In this document: positions 1 to 10,329 of the stretch, piece by piece
Numbering within the stretch: position 1 is the stretch's first letter
How the letters are laid out: the number at the start of each line of letters is the position of its first letter
From: Diplonema papillatum
Taxonomy: Eukaryota; Euglenozoa; Diplonemea; Diplonemida; Diplonemidae
DNA length: 64,000 nucleotides
NCBI GenBank assembly: GCA_030068145.1
Contig: JAPJBO010000096.1
Span: 186,001 to 250,000 of the forward strand
Direction: 5' to 3'
The notes under the pieces: model-generated
Database searches by the model: none
Seen by the model: the letters and a program-made list of their open reading frames with translations, nothing else
Told to the model about the DNA's origin: nothing
Translations under genes and position numbers: made by a program

Positions 1-961
1 ATGCTTACTCACACTGACCGCTGATTAAAGTGGTCTCTGCCCTGCCAGTTGCCCCCCGTCCCTTCTTTCCAATTCCATTAAAGCCAGACCAATCCACAAC
101 GACCGCCCCCTTCTTTTTTTTTTTCAAGCTTCTGGGTATGACTTAGTGGTCTTCGGGCCTGCCCCGGTTGCTGCGCGTGATCTCTGATAGACTTAGTGGT
201 TCTTCGCGGCCTGCTATCAGTTCTCCCGCCTTCTTTTTTCAAGCTTCTGGGTATGACTTAGTGGTCTTCGGGCCTGCCCCGGTTGCTGCGCGTGATTTCT
301 GATAGACTTAGTGGTTCTTCGCGGCCTGCTATCAGTTCTCCCGCCTTCTTTTTTCAAGCTTGTGGGTATGACTTAGTGGTCTTCGGGCCTGCCCCGGTTG
401 CCGCGCGTGACTTCCGATGGGCTTAGCGTGCTATCGGTTGCCCGCCTCTTTTCATGCTTCTGGTTGACTTAGTGGTCTTCTGGCCTGCCCCGGTTGCAGC
501 GCGTGACTTCTGATAGACCTAGCGTGCTATCAGTTACCCGCCACTTTTTCAAGCTACCGGTTAACTTAGTGGTCTTCTGGCCTGCCCCTTGCCGCGCGTG
601 ACTTCTGATAGATATATCAGTTACCCGCCTCTTTTTAAGCTTCTGGTTGACTTATAGTCTTCTGGCCCGGTTGCTGCGCGTGACTTCTGATAGACCTAGC
701 GTGCTATAAGTTACCCGCCTCCTTTTCAAGCTTCTGGTTGACTTAGTAGTCTTCTGGCCTGCCCCGGTTGCAGCGCGTGACTTCTGATAGACCTAGCGTG
801 CTATCGGTTACCCGCCTCTTTTTTCAAGCTTCCGGTTGACTTAGTGGTCTTCGGCCTGCCCCGGTTGCCGCGCATGACCTCTGATAGACTTATTGGGGTT
901 TCGGGTCTGCTACCAGTTACCCGGCCTCTGAAGCTTCCGGGTTTGACTTAGTGGTCTTCGG
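1..961. repeat. Degenerate tandem satellite, 85-115 bp units
   Basis: About nine units share a run beginning GACTTAGTGGTCTTCGGGC and ending in a pyrimidine-rich stretch with AAGCTTCTGG. The first units repeat every 115 bp (starts near 140, 255, 370); later ones shorten to about 85-97 bp by loss of an inner block. The array runs off the left edge of the window. No coding potential is evident. Confidence 0.9.
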
Positions 962-1182
962 GCCTTGACAGACGCAGGCCCAGCAGAGGTCCCGGGAGCC
1001 GGAGCCCGCGCGCGTCAGCACAAGGATGAAGCGCAAAGAGGAGCGGGCCCAACGACCGACTCGCTGGCGGGTTTCCCCGTGTTTAATGTTTAGGTTCGTC
1101 ATCACACCATCAACGCGGGAGGGGCTCGCCTCGTCCGCGCATCAACACGCACGCCAACTCGTCTCTCGTCTCCTGCTCAACA

Positions 1183-1640
1183 GTCCGGACACTGCGTTGT
1201 TGCAGCGCCGGTTTTGTCGGCTCCTGATCGGCCGTGGTAAGTTCCAGCTCCAGGCTGAGGAGGTATGAGTTCGCCGAACGCGCCTTCGACGCCGTACTAG
1301 TGGCGAGGGACATGCCCAGATCACGACGAAATGACGGCGGCGATGACTGCGCAACGACACCGGTTCAGAGGCCCAGCGCATGCGCGTGGAATTTTTGACG
1401 CTGGCAAGAGCGGTCCAATGTATCATCGCCATCCATCAACGCTGCGTTGATGCAGCGCCGATCTTGTCGGCTCCCGGTGGCAAGTTGCAGCCAGGACTGA
1501 GGAGGTATGTTTCGCCGAGCGCGCCTTTGACACGACGCCGTACAAGCAGATCACGACGGAATGACCGCGGCGATTCGTGTGCAACAACACCAGCTCATGT
1601 AGCCCAGCGCATGCGCGTGGATTTCTTGACTGGCTGGAAA
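1183..1640. repeat. Imperfect duplication of about 235-250 bp
   Basis: Positions 1190-1404 recur with substitutions and small indels at 1440-1637. Shared landmarks are TTGTCGGCTCC, CTGAGGAGGTATG, CAGATCACGACG and GCATGCGCGTGGA. The copies are joined head to tail and lie within decayed GC-rich, formerly coding-looking DNA. Confidence 0.8.
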
Positions 1641-1665
1641 GAGAGGTCCTCGCAACTTCCGCCGC

Positions 1666-2460
1666 ATGGGGCTGGACCGTGCGTGCGACGTGGACCCCCC
1701 GTACGAGATGCTGCGGGGGGTATTTGGGGCGCTGGCACCCTGCTGCATCCTCAGGACGGGCTGGCCGGTGTCGGAGTTAGTTGAGTACGTCATCCACTCG
1801 CCTGGCCCGCCCGGTCAGCCCGAGATCACCAAAGAAGAGCTGCTGCACCGCAACCCGACGCCCTGGCAAGGTCGAGGCAGGCCATCCGTGCTGACTTCCC
1901 GGCGAACAAGACCATTAGGGGCTCGGTCCGAAAGGGGCTGGTGACAGGTTCCATGATCGACCTCCCGAGTCTACCGGCGAACACGGCTACCTGAGGAAGT
2001 TCATGATCCGCCAGGTGAAGTCCGGTGAGCATGTTCCCCTTAGAGCAGAGCGCGCCTGCGACGACGGCGGAATCCTAATACACCAGTCGTTCGAAGAGGC
2101 CGCGGCGGCGCGGCGCACTACAACGCATTCGTGAAGGTCATGGCAAAGGTCGCGGGCAGGGGCCTGAAGCCTCCCTGGCGGTAAAGCTGAGCTTTGCGAC
2201 GTCGGCGCTCTTCGGTAGAATGGGCCGGTTCCAGCTGCAACCCGTCTCTGTGGTTCGGTGACGAAGACGAGTCTACGTCTCGGCGCGTGGGGACAACGAT
2301 GTCGTCCCCGGGCAACGCGTGCTCGACAGGATCCCGGGAAAAACATCGCGGCCCTGCCCACGCAGGCTCCTACACCCTTGGGCGGGACTCCCCATCCGCA
2401 GAATGGGGGAAGTCGACCAGCGTGTTGTTGACGCAGCAATAGCGAAGTGCGCTAGGGTCG
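1666..2460 (+). pseudogene. Decayed coding relic, family not recognised
   Basis: A 92-codon plus-strand ORF (1666-1944) has protein-like composition, for example YEMLRGVFGALAPCC and PEITKEELLHRNPTPW. Similar composition continues in other frames, such as 1855-1992 and then about 1985-2130, so frameshifts and stops have broken one longer reading frame. GC content is like the true genes nearby. I do not recognise the family; a mobile-element protein or a gene fragment are both possible. Confidence 0.35.
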
Positions 2461-3170
2461 ACCGCTGACTAGTCCTGGCAGCGCTTCCGTCCCTTGATGT
2501 CGCGAAGGAGACGGTTGGCGAGGCTAGCTCCCGTTCGGTGCTTCCTCCCGCCCTCCTTTTCGGGCGCTGCGCCAAGGTCCATTGGGATAAGAGCCATTGG
2601 GACAATCCAATAGACACGTGAGCTGAATGGCGCGGTCGGCCAGCAAACGCAAGCTTGCTCGCCGCCAGCTGAGCTCCGTCTGTTAGACTCACAGCCACGG
2701 TTGCGCACCTGCCGCCTCCGTCGCTTAGTCAGTCCCGCACAGGCCGCCCCTGCTAGCAGCGGCTGCGCCGTCGGCTCTGTCCCACAGCTTTAGCAGGCCA
2801 GCTAAGGACCGTAACCAGTAACCACGTATTCTGTTTGGGCGAATGCGGCATTAAATGTACGTTAAATGCGCGGGACGAGTGGAAGCAACGGCTCCGAGCT
2901 ACCCCTCGAAGGAGCGGAATTTAATGGGAATTTAATGCCAGCTAATTTCGTGCAAAGCGCCGGCAGAGAACGAAATCCACCGAACAGGACACCAATTTTC
3001 TTCCGGAAAAAATTGGGGTTTTTTAAATTTTAAAAGTTTGGAACAAACACTGCAGTAATTTTTGATGAAGTTGAGCAAAAAAAAAAAATCAAAAAAAAAA
3101 AATTGGGAGCCATCGGCCCCGCGGCAGCGTTTTAAAAAGACACAAGGTTTTGACCCTGTATGTTATGCAG

Positions 3171-3221
3171 AGTTATAGTTCGCTGAGAATCCGGGATTTT
3201 AGAGTCTCCGGCAGATCCTCG
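3171..3221 (+). repeat. Dispersed ~50-bp motif S, copy 1
   Basis: AGAGTTATAGTTCGC is followed by AATCCGGGATTTTAGAG and TCTCCGG. The same arrangement occurs at 30868-30945 (minus), 33624-33676, 38703-38740 and 56066-56120. This copy lies just upstream of the 18S rRNA 5'-end piece. Confidence 0.65.
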
Positions 3222-3246
3222 GTCCAGTCTGGTTTTAGTGGCAAGA

Positions 3247-3270
3247 AACCTGGTTGATCCTGCCAGTAGT
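3247..3270 (+). pseudogene. 18S rRNA 5'-terminal fragment
   Basis: AACCTGGTTGATCCTGCCAG followed by TAGT is the near-universal 5' end of eukaryotic small-subunit rRNA. The match stops after about 24 bases, where a real gene would continue with CATATGCTTG. It is therefore a broken relic, followed about 210 bp later by 3'-domain-like sequence. Confidence 0.85.
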
Positions 3271-3479
3271 CTGCAGACGGCAATAAATCGGTGGCTATCT
3301 ACGCGGGGAAGAGGGTGTCTTTTAGGCCCAGTTGGATGGTCTCGTTCAGCGTTCTACGTCGCTTCAGAATGGGGAAGATGAAAAGAACCAATCGGCCGAC
3401 GGTCTACGTGTGTTCGCGCGTAAGGGCAGCAAGCAAGCGGTGGGTAAGCGAGAGAACAAGTGTTTCGAGGGGAGAGAAG

Positions 3480-3690
3480 TGGCAGGTCCGCGATGCTATG
3501 TCGCAGCTGCACACTGACGTATTAAACGTGTTTTGAGAGCCTTCCGGCTACTTGAAGAGGATGGGCAATCTTTTGAAGCTGTGGTGAGGACAGATGAGGA
3601 GCGAATATGCTCCTTGAACAAGGAATATGCCTAGTAGGCGCAGGTCGTCAGCATGTTGAACATCGACCAGATCGCATTCTCCCTTGACGT
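3480..3690 (+). pseudogene. 18S rRNA 3'-domain fragment, diverged
   Basis: The stretch CAGGTCCGCGATGCT resembles the universal CAGGTCTGTGATGC. It is followed by a GCTGCACACTGACG-like stretch and then GAACAAGGAATATGCCTAGT with AGGCGCAGGTC, matching the conserved 18S helix-44 approach. The same GTTTGAGAGCCTTCC sequence follows in the relic at 17985-18165. The order is rRNA-like but much is missing. Confidence 0.6.
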
Positions 3691-3799
3691 CACTGCAGAA
3701 CGGGTAAACGCAAACACCAGCTGTCCGGGAACAAGATCACAAATGGGCGCGATGGCGTTTTTTGCAACGAATCGATGACGCCTCAGGAAGGCACGGCGA

Positions 3800-4035
3800 G
3801 GACGGACGCAGGTCTGGGTGTGTCAGAGCGACCGCGGCGGATTCGCAGGCGGTACATCCGTTTCTCACCACCGTGTTCACTGCGTCCAGGGGGATAGCGA
3901 AAGAGTAGGGGGGTACACGTATGTCGAAACGTGTGCTGAGTGCGTAGGGGAGTACACGTAAGTGGAAAAACGTGTGCTGAGTGCGTAGGGGAGTCTCCAC
4001 TGTGGCAAGCCCAGACGAAGGGGCACCCATCCACC
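3800..4035 (-). pseudogene. Truncated copy of the ankyrin gene 3' half
   Basis: On the minus strand a DGCPFVWACHSGDS-like reading matches DGWTPLVWACHNGDC of the intact gene at 4060-4791. The DNA TCTCACCACCGTGTTCACT also matches the parent near 4338. A short repeat, GTGTGCTGAGTGCGTAGGGG, is inserted two to three times (about 3920-3990), and the frame is broken. It sits directly downstream of its parent. Confidence 0.7.
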
Positions 4036-4059
4036 GTCGGAGTTAGTCGTTCCGTCACA

Positions 4060-4791
4060 TCACCGGCTCGCCTCATCGAGCAGCTTGACCACGTCTTCGT
4101 GGCCGTTTTTCCTTGCGAGTGTGAGGGCCGTGCTCAGGAAGATGTCCGCCGTCCCGACCTGGGCACCCGCAGCCAGAAGCTGCTTGACTATCGCCTCGAA
4201 GCCGCGTTCACTCGCGCGCATCAGCGCCGTGACACCGTCTACGTCCCTCACCTCGACGCTCGCGCCCGCCTCCAGAAGGAGGGCTGCCACGGCGGCGTGG
4301 CCGTTTTCGCAGGCCCGCATCAGAGCGGTGCACCCGTCTCTCACCACCGTGTTCACTCCGGCGCCTGCGTCCAGGAGGATGGCAGCGGAGTCGCAGTCTC
4401 CGTTGTGGCAAGCCCAGACGAGCGGGGTCCAGCCGTCTATGCTCATGGCGTTCACGTTCGCTCCGGCTGCCACGAGGCTCTGGACGATGTTCTTCTTCCG
4501 GTTGCAGCTCGCCATTACCAGAGCGCTCCAGCCGGCGTTTCCGGGCACGTTGACGTCGGCTCCGGCCCCCAACAGCAAGTCGACCACTTTGCCGTGGCCT
4601 GCGCTGCTGGCGGTGGTCAGAGCCGTCGCGCCGAGTCTACCGGGGGCGTCGACCCGCGCGCCGTACCGCAGCAAGTGCTCGACGACGTCCGCGTGGCCCC
4701 CGTGGCACGCTAGGATCAGCGCCGTGGCTCTCACCTTGACGAAGTCGGGGACGTGGTGGAGCCGCGACCTGTATTTTTGGCGGCTCGGCAT
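4060..4791 (-). CDS. Ankyrin-repeat protein (243 aa)
   Basis: From about residue 20 to the end the protein is seven tandem ~33-residue ankyrin repeats, with typical TALMRACENGHAAVAALLL and GADVN-type turns; the last ends at the stop. There is no signal peptide, membrane segment or second domain, so the likely role is protein-protein binding; the partner is unknown. I chose the ATG at 4791 because a good acceptor (CTTACTTTTCAG, exon starting 4833) lies about 40 bases upstream. That fits trans-splicing of a spliced leader, or cis-splicing. A longer in-frame start near 4977 would cross this acceptor. No introns are visible. A broken copy of the 3' half lies just downstream at 3800-4035. Confidence 0.85.
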   Translation of the reverse strand: MPSRQKYRSRLHHVPDFVKVRATALILACHGGHADVVEHLLRYGARVDAPGRLGATALTTASSAGHGKVVDLLLGAGADVNVPGNAGWSALVMASCNRKKNIVQSLVAAGANVNAMSIDGWTPLVWACHNGDCDSAAILLDAGAGVNTVVRDGCTALMRACENGHAAVAALLLEAGASVEVRDVDGVTALMRASERGFEAIVKQLLAAGAQVGTADIFLSTALTLARKNGHEDVVKLLDEASR

Positions 4792-4821
4792 TTCTTCCCC
4801 CCCGGGCCCCCCTCTCCGCCT

Positions 4822-4850
4822 TTCCGTTCTTCGCTGAAAAGTAAGTGCAT
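4822..4850 (-). promoter_or_regulatory. Probable trans-splice (SL) acceptor
   Basis: The minus strand reads a pyrimidine-rich CTTACTTTTCAG with AG at 4835-4834, about 40 bases before the ankyrin ATG. In euglenozoans such a site receives the spliced leader. A cis 3' splice site cannot be excluded. Confidence 0.5.
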
Positions 4851-5161
4851 GTATATCGACAAAGGTTCGCTGGAGGTGACTCTCGGCATTGCACAACTTT
4901 TTTTTTCGCAACGCGTTTGTTAGAAAGTTGTGACGGCACGGTGAGGGAGTCACAGAGAGATAGTTAGAATAGAGCATCTATCATCGGGTAACTTTGGTAC
5001 CTCATCCGCTGTCGAGGTGCGTGACATTTTTGAAGGTGTGCGTCCTGACCAACGAGCAACCCAGCGGACATCTGGACACGGAACCCAGACAGACAGGGCA
5101 TAAAGTATCGTCTCCCATTGTCCCATTGTATTGCGTAGCGGAGGAGAAGTGCGAAGCGTGA

Positions 5162-5215
5162 GGTTTTGCCTAGAGGCTTTTCGTGTTATTCTGCAGATGC
5201 TTTTGAGCGATAATT
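5162..5215 (+). repeat. Dispersed element W, copy 1
   Basis: GGTTTTGCCTAGAGGC followed by TTTTCGTGTTATTCTGCAG also occurs at 24661-24735 and, nested in another element, at 49121-49187. The CCTAG core is palindromic with GCC/GGC arms. Confidence 0.7.
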
Positions 5216-5474
5216 GTGTTCATATTTTCATTCGTCTCAAGGAATAACCAACCCGGAGCTCTTAGCGGTTCTCTCTGCTGAGGTCGTCGAAGGCTTCGTT
5301 GACCACGGGATCCTAACAGGGAGCCGACGACATGGCTTTGCGGTCAACCGACACTTTTCAATGTGGTCCGACGCTCTTTCTCTGCAGCGAGTTTTTCTTC
5401 CGGAATCGAACGAAAGGCGGAAAACAGTGTGTGCCAACGGCAATGATATGCAGCGACGGTCGAGACAGAGTCTT

Positions 5475-5498
5475 TGGGGGGGGGGGGGGGGGGGGGGC
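5475..5498 (+). repeat. Poly-G tract
   Basis: An almost unbroken G run of more than 20 bases; other long G runs lie near 26761-26778, 45385-45401 and 45667-45684. Confidence 0.9.
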
Positions 5499-5609
5499 GA
5501 TGGGAAAGCCTTCCTGCCCGAGTTGAGTTTTGCTAGGACGAGAGGAAGCCGTTGCGTGCAGAGTTTGCGGCCGGGGGGTGCGGATGTGGCTGCTGCGGAC
5601 GACGGGGGT

Positions 5610-5735
5610 TCTACTCTCACACCCTGTTGTGACGTACGGCAAGGGACAGGAGGCGTGGAAGACCGACGTGACGCAAATGTGGGAGTATCACACCCTGTTG
5701 TAACGTACTGCAAGGAACAGGACGCTAATGTGAGA
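5610..5735 (+). repeat. Short direct duplication
   Basis: TCACACCCTGTTGTGACGTA followed by a CGGCAAGGGACAGGA-like stretch recurs about 70 bp later as TCACACCCTGTTGTAACGTA and CTGCAAGGAACAGGA. Between here and the kinase gene at 7234 nothing else is identifiable. Confidence 0.7.
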
Positions 5736-7233
5736 GAGGTCTTCCCCGATATGGGAGGGCCGAGACTGGCACCGAGGGGCGAACAACTACGGCACCTGCT
5801 TAAGCTCCCGAGGGGCTGCCCCTGAATACCAGCATGCTGCCGTCTTGGCGGGTTGCAGTGCCAGCGAGGCCATGAGTGGCCGGCGTCGAGCGACGGGGCA
5901 CGCCAGGAATATTCGAGGCAGAGCACACGCGCGTCTGATGCTGGTTGGCTGATTCCCATTATGATACGCATCGGTGCAACCGTTGGCTGAGAAGCTGGTA
6001 GATTATCCAAACCAAAGCATCATGCCATGCCCTGGGGACATCCGCTGATCTGAACAGCTTCCACAGCCGCGCGTCATCCTCTGCAGGCGTGTTGCTTCCG
6101 TTTTCGTATCGCTACACTCTTCAGCCTTGTGTTGAAGTGGGCGCGTTTGTACTGCCCACTTTACTTTGTCGGTACGCATAGGAGCGGGTACTCGCACTGT
6201 AGTTCTGGTGGTCACACGGGTCAAGTCAGGCTATCGACTTTCCATTCCGAGCCCAAACATCAAGGCGCTGGAGCTGCACAGAAGCCTGGTGCTTCCATGG
6301 AAAGAGGTAGCGAGTGCAGACCATCCCCCACAGATTCTTTGCATTCTGGTTTACCGCGGTGTATCACTGTCTACGAAGGAGATGGACCGGCGTCCTCCTG
6401 CTATTACGCGCCCAAAGAACCCGGGGGTTACTGTTCACGGTTAGTATGGCTACAGCAGCGATATGGAAACAGATCCATCGACGACGGCGCGAATTCAAGT
6501 GGGTGCAAACCCCCAAGCGCATCCGCCCGCTCAGCTTCCCGGGACTGACCGTCGTGTCCGCGCAACGTGGTTCCGCGAGCATGGAAGATGATCCCTGGCG
6601 GCCTTTACGCAAGTCTCCGCCTCTTTTCACTCGAGACGCCTTGGCGTTCCGCGGGGATAACGCGCCCAATCTGCAGTGTGTTGGTTGTCCTTTAACAAAG
6701 TTGCAGTTCTTGCTACGAGTAGTCACCGACCCACCATGCAGTATTTGCGCACCTTCTTGTTAACGTTCCTGAACAGGAAGCGTTGTCATCGTCGAGTTTG
6801 CCCCGCAAGTAGGGGACTTGCATCTCCAACCCTCGGGGTTTGGCTTTGTTGCTCTTCGGTTGCGGTTCGACAGCTCGCAGAAATGCCCTTTATTGGTGCT
6901 AGTAGCAGTCTGAAACGTACGCGATGTATTCAGCCGTTGCTCTTTTACGTCGCTCTTAGGCAACCGCATACTGTCAAACCGTCCGCTGTCCTTTTTTTAG
7001 CTTTTCCGATACATTGTAAAAGGGGGCAACCCTTGCAAAGATTGTTCGAGCAAGAGGATGAACGGTTTTGTGTGGGAGATTGGTAAGTCCTGTGCCGCAG
7101 CATGTGCTCAGCGTCGGTTGGGACGAACCTTCAGAGACCAGCGTCTAATATTATAGACTCGTACGACTAAGAACCACAGCGAGCGCAAGAGCAAGGAGGT
7201 GTTTTGAGGAGAAGCTCTGCCTGCAGTTCGTCA

Positions 7234-10092
7234 CTAGTCGGAAGGTATTGACTTCCTGAGATCCACGGAGGAGTCTCGCAGGGAGGGCTGTTTGTTGCCG
7301 GTTACGCCCGGCATGAAACCAAGACTTTGTGCCTCCTGCCTACAAAGCAGGTGCTCGTTCAGAAGGAAAAGACGAGCAGAAACTGCGGAAAAAAGGTGAG
7401 GACAGACCGTGTGCGACTCTGTGAGCCCTTTGAACCAGATCAGCGGCGCGTCCAGTGACGCGACGATCGTGTCGACGGACGCGATGGAGAGCGGGTCCAA
7501 CGGCGAGATGAGGTAAAGCGCTGGCAGCCCCGACCGGTCGGCTGGCTCGTCGCTGGTGGTCATGATGCAGCCGTAGCCGAGCAGCTTCGACGGCGTCTCG
7601 AGGTGGGGGGGCCGCGCACACAGCCGAACGCGGCCGTTTGCGGCCGTTTGCGGCCCGGCGGGGGTTGAGTACAGGGCGACTACTGTACGCTCGAGTCGAA
7701 TCGGTAGCGACGACAAAGGACACGCGTCTGGTACCGAGGCCGAGAACACCGTGTTGAATACGTACAGCGAAACTCTGGACAGAGGGATCACGTACGGGCA
7801 CGCGCTCGACAGGAAGGACCGGACGTGGAGATGCCCCTCGGAAAAAAACTGGGACCCGAGCTTCTCCTCGCCGACCGACCGGGCCCACTGGTTGAACGCG
7901 TTGCCGCAGATGCACGTCGTCAGCAGCGCCTGACGCGACCACCACCCCTTCGCAGCCGACGCACACGCCCGCGGGTTGACCGCGTCGACGACAGCTACAC
8001 CACCGGACGGCACCTTCGCGAAGAACCCCCCCGCGCCGCACGGGTAGTCGGTTCCCCCGGCTGCCGGCGCACCAGCCCGCGGGAAGTCTTCGTAGTGCGC
8101 GAGGAACGGGCGGGCGACGCCGTTGGCTTCGTCGTAGAGCTCCATCACCTGCGAGCGCAGCTTTTCGTTCCCGGGGGCGCCGCCCTTCGCCGGATCACCG
8201 CCGTCGGACCCGTCGGCCTCGTCCGAGGAAGAGCTGTCCGACGGCGTGTCTATCCCCCCGTTCACCCTCGCCGCCTGACGTCTGCCCGGCGCCGCGCCGA
8301 CGTCACTCGTCGCGAAGACGAAGTGCGGCTGGGCCCGCTGGATGAGCTCCGCCGTGCACCGCCTCCCCAGCCCGGTCGTCCACCCGTGCGTGTTGACCAC
8401 CAGCGGCAGGTCCTTCACGCTCGGATCCCGCGCGAAAAGCTCGAGCAGCGTCGCGACCGCCTTCGTCCACACGAACACATCGTTCTGACAGCTCGTCGCC
8501 CCCAGAAACAAACTCCGCACCGTCTCCGCGATATCCCCGAAGGAACCCCCACCGTTCCCCCCGGCGGTGTGGGTGTACGCAGGGCCGGTGATGACGTTCT
8601 GCACGATCGACAGCGAAACGCAGCCCGGCGGGGTGAATTCGGGCTGGCCGAGGTCGGTGTCTAAGTATGCGACGCGCGAGTGGCCGAAGGAGAGCAGCCG
8701 GTTGCAGATGAAGCGCGACAGCGTCGATTTGCCGGTGTTCGCGGCACCCACGAGCACCACCCGCAGGCTGCTGCCGGCGGGCATCGTTGACAACTGCGCC
8801 ACCGCCTGTTCAACGGCGGGCGGGTACACGAACGGCATCACGTCGCGCGTTTTTTCCGCGATGGAAACATGCTGCAACCGGTCCAACACGTTGCCCAGGA
8901 GCTGCTGCCGAGGCAACGGGTGGAACGAGTGGAGGTACTGCAACAGGGCGCTTCTGTTCGCGGAGCAGAGGAGGATGACGGCGTTCGACGCTTCGGACAG
9001 CCGGGCGGCCTCCTTGGCCGCCCACCCGAAGTCCTTCTCCGGCGGCGGCGTGTGGAGGAGGACGTGGTGCCCAGACCACGGCTTGCCCGTGCAGGCGCGG
9101 CTGCCGACGCCGCCTTGCGACACTGCGACGGCGCTGACCTCGCAGGTCCGGCTCTCCTCCCCGCCCCACACCACCGTCCAGCTGGGCGCCGCGACGTGGC
9201 CCCCGCTGATGCAGATCTCCCCTGCCAGCACGCGGATGCGCGCGTTGAAGCCCTCGAACCGCATGCAGTCGCCGTCTTCGAGGACGACCATCACCATCCC
9301 AGGCTGCCTACTAGGGTCTGGCGGCAGGTGGAACCGCGAAGCAGGGAGGTTCGCTATGCGGAGGACGGTATCCTCCTCAACGGGAGCCCCCCCGTCGTCG
9401 CTCGTCTCCTCGTCCGAATCGTCGAGTGTGGCGACCGCCGTCGGCAGCGGCAGCGACTGCTGGCGGCTGTCCGCCGCTGGACCGTCCGGCACCGATACCG
9501 TGTTCATCCGCACCGGCTCCGACCTGTCGCCTTGCGCCCCGCCATTCGCGGCGGGATCCTCGCTGGTCGCTTCGTCGGACGAATCGCCGGGATTTTCGGT
9601 GTCGTCGATGACGCGGAGGAGCGGGGGTTTCGCCTTCTTCCGCGTGGATTCCGCGGGCTTCCCCGCCGGAGCCACGCTGCCGCTGCTGCTGCTGCTAGGG
9701 GTGGTGCTGGAAGGGGTCGTGTTAGTGGCGTCGTCGCTCGACTCGTCGGTGGTGCCGGAGGGGGTGTAGGCCGAGTCGTCTGCGCTGCCGTCGCTGCTCA
9801 TGCCGAGGTCGCCGAGCCGCTGGGCGTAGTCGCCGAACTGGACGGGCAGGGGGTGCCGGTGGATGGCGCCCTTCACGGTGACGGTGTGGAGGCCCATCGC
9901 TGCGCCTTCGCGCGAGCTCTTCTCCTCGCACTCGGCGATCAGCGCCTCGACGTCCACCGCCGGGCCCGCCTTCCCGAACTGGACTTCCATCCGGAACAGC
10001 GGTTCCACCCCCCCTGGCCCGTTCGCGTAGTCCGCTTCGATGACCTGACCGGAGGACTGCATCGCCATGCCGGCCAGTGCTGGGCGCGCCAT
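7234..10092 (-). CDS. NOL9: NOL9/Grc3-type polynucleotide 5'-hydroxyl kinase
   Basis: This nucleolar kinase family phosphorylates RNA 5'-hydroxyls during ITS2 removal from pre-rRNA. The 952-codon frame has a Walker A at about residues 449-456 (GAANTGKS), then YLDTDLGQPEFTPPG, the family's hallmark lid/Walker-B stretch, then VNTHGWTTGLG. The N-terminal ~260 residues are low-complexity Ser/Thr/Asp-rich, with acidic clusters such as DDSDEETSDD; a second Ser/acidic insert follows the kinase core. The C-terminal domain (GYGCIMTTSDEP ... LYLISPLDP) matches the family end. I chose the ATG at 10092 over 10209 because the upstream codons look like leader and an acceptor-like CAG lies between. The last ~45 codons overlap a remnant of repeat X (7326-7350), so the true C-terminus may differ. 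Broken copies of the N-terminal coding region lie upstream at 10330-11215 and 11520-11700. Confidence 0.9.
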   Translation of the reverse strand: MARPALAGMAMQSSGQVIEADYANGPGGVEPLFRMEVQFGKAGPAVDVEALIAECEEKSSREGAAMGLHTVTVKGAIHRHPLPVQFGDYAQRLGDLGMSSDGSADDSAYTPSGTTDESSDDATNTTPSSTTPSSSSSGSVAPAGKPAESTRKKAKPPLLRVIDDTENPGDSSDEATSEDPAANGGAQGDRSEPVRMNTVSVPDGPAADSRQQSLPLPTAVATLDDSDEETSDDGGAPVEEDTVLRIANLPASRFHLPPDPSRQPGMVMVVLEDGDCMRFEGFNARIRVLAGEICISGGHVAAPSWTVVWGGEESRTCEVSAVAVSQGGVGSRACTGKPWSGHHVLLHTPPPEKDFGWAAKEAARLSEASNAVILLCSANRSALLQYLHSFHPLPRQQLLGNVLDRLQHVSIAEKTRDVMPFVYPPAVEQAVAQLSTMPAGSSLRVVLVGAANTGKSTLSRFICNRLLSFGHSRVAYLDTDLGQPEFTPPGCVSLSIVQNVITGPAYTHTAGGNGGGSFGDIAETVRSLFLGATSCQNDVFVWTKAVATLLELFARDPSVKDLPLVVNTHGWTTGLGRRCTAELIQRAQPHFVFATSDVGAAPGRRQAARVNGGIDTPSDSSSSDEADGSDGGDPAKGGAPGNEKLRSQVMELYDEANGVARPFLAHYEDFPRAGAPAAGGTDYPCGAGGFFAKVPSGGVAVVDAVNPRACASAAKGWWSRQALLTTCICGNAFNQWARSVGEEKLGSQFFSEGHLHVRSFLSSACPYVIPLSRVSLYVFNTVFSASVPDACPLSSLPIRLERTVVALYSTPAGPQTAANGRVRLCARPPHLETPSKLLGYGCIMTTSDEPADRSGLPALYLISPLDPLSIASVDTIVASLDAPLIWFKGLTESHTVCPHLFSAVSARLFLLNEHLLCRQEAQSLGFMPGVTGNKQPSLRDSSVDLRKSIPSD
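7326..7352 (+). repeat. Remnant of the right end of element X inside the kinase ORF
   Basis: CCTACAAAGCAGGTGCT, written on the plus strand, is the characteristic right end of element X. It falls in the final codons of the kinase frame, so those codons may be captured element sequence or belong to an unrecognised intron or 3' region. Confidence 0.5.
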
Positions 10093-10242
10093 CGCAGCCC
10101 CAGCCTTTCGGCCCCCTCTGTTTCCTTCCTTTTCTTTTGCCCTGGGCGAATTGACGAGTTGTTCATAAAAGTAGTACTGTGTGCGCAGTAGTGTGTATGT
10201 GTGTGTCATTCAATGATGGGTAACACCTGACGCTGAGTATAG

Positions 10243-10274
10243 CCCAGTGTGTGTGTGTGTGTGTGTGTGTATGT
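10243..10274 (+). repeat. GT microsatellite
   Basis: About 15 GT units (plus-strand view) lie roughly 150 bp upstream of the kinase ATG. Confidence 0.9.
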
Positions 10275-10329
10275 GTTAAAGTTAAAGCTAGTCCACGTGT
10301 CATTTTCACCAGTCGGTTATAAGTTTCCG

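Noticed and set aside
1-961. CRISPR-like array or telomere
   Set aside because: Units are long, imperfect and without unique spacers, and there are no telomeric hexamers.
4085-4837. Plus-strand ORF of 250 codons opposite the ankyrin gene
   Set aside because: Antisense of clear ankyrin repeats.
7825-10191. Long plus-strand ORFs over the kinase gene
   Set aside because: High GC leaves the antisense frames open; only the minus-strand frame has the kinase motifs.
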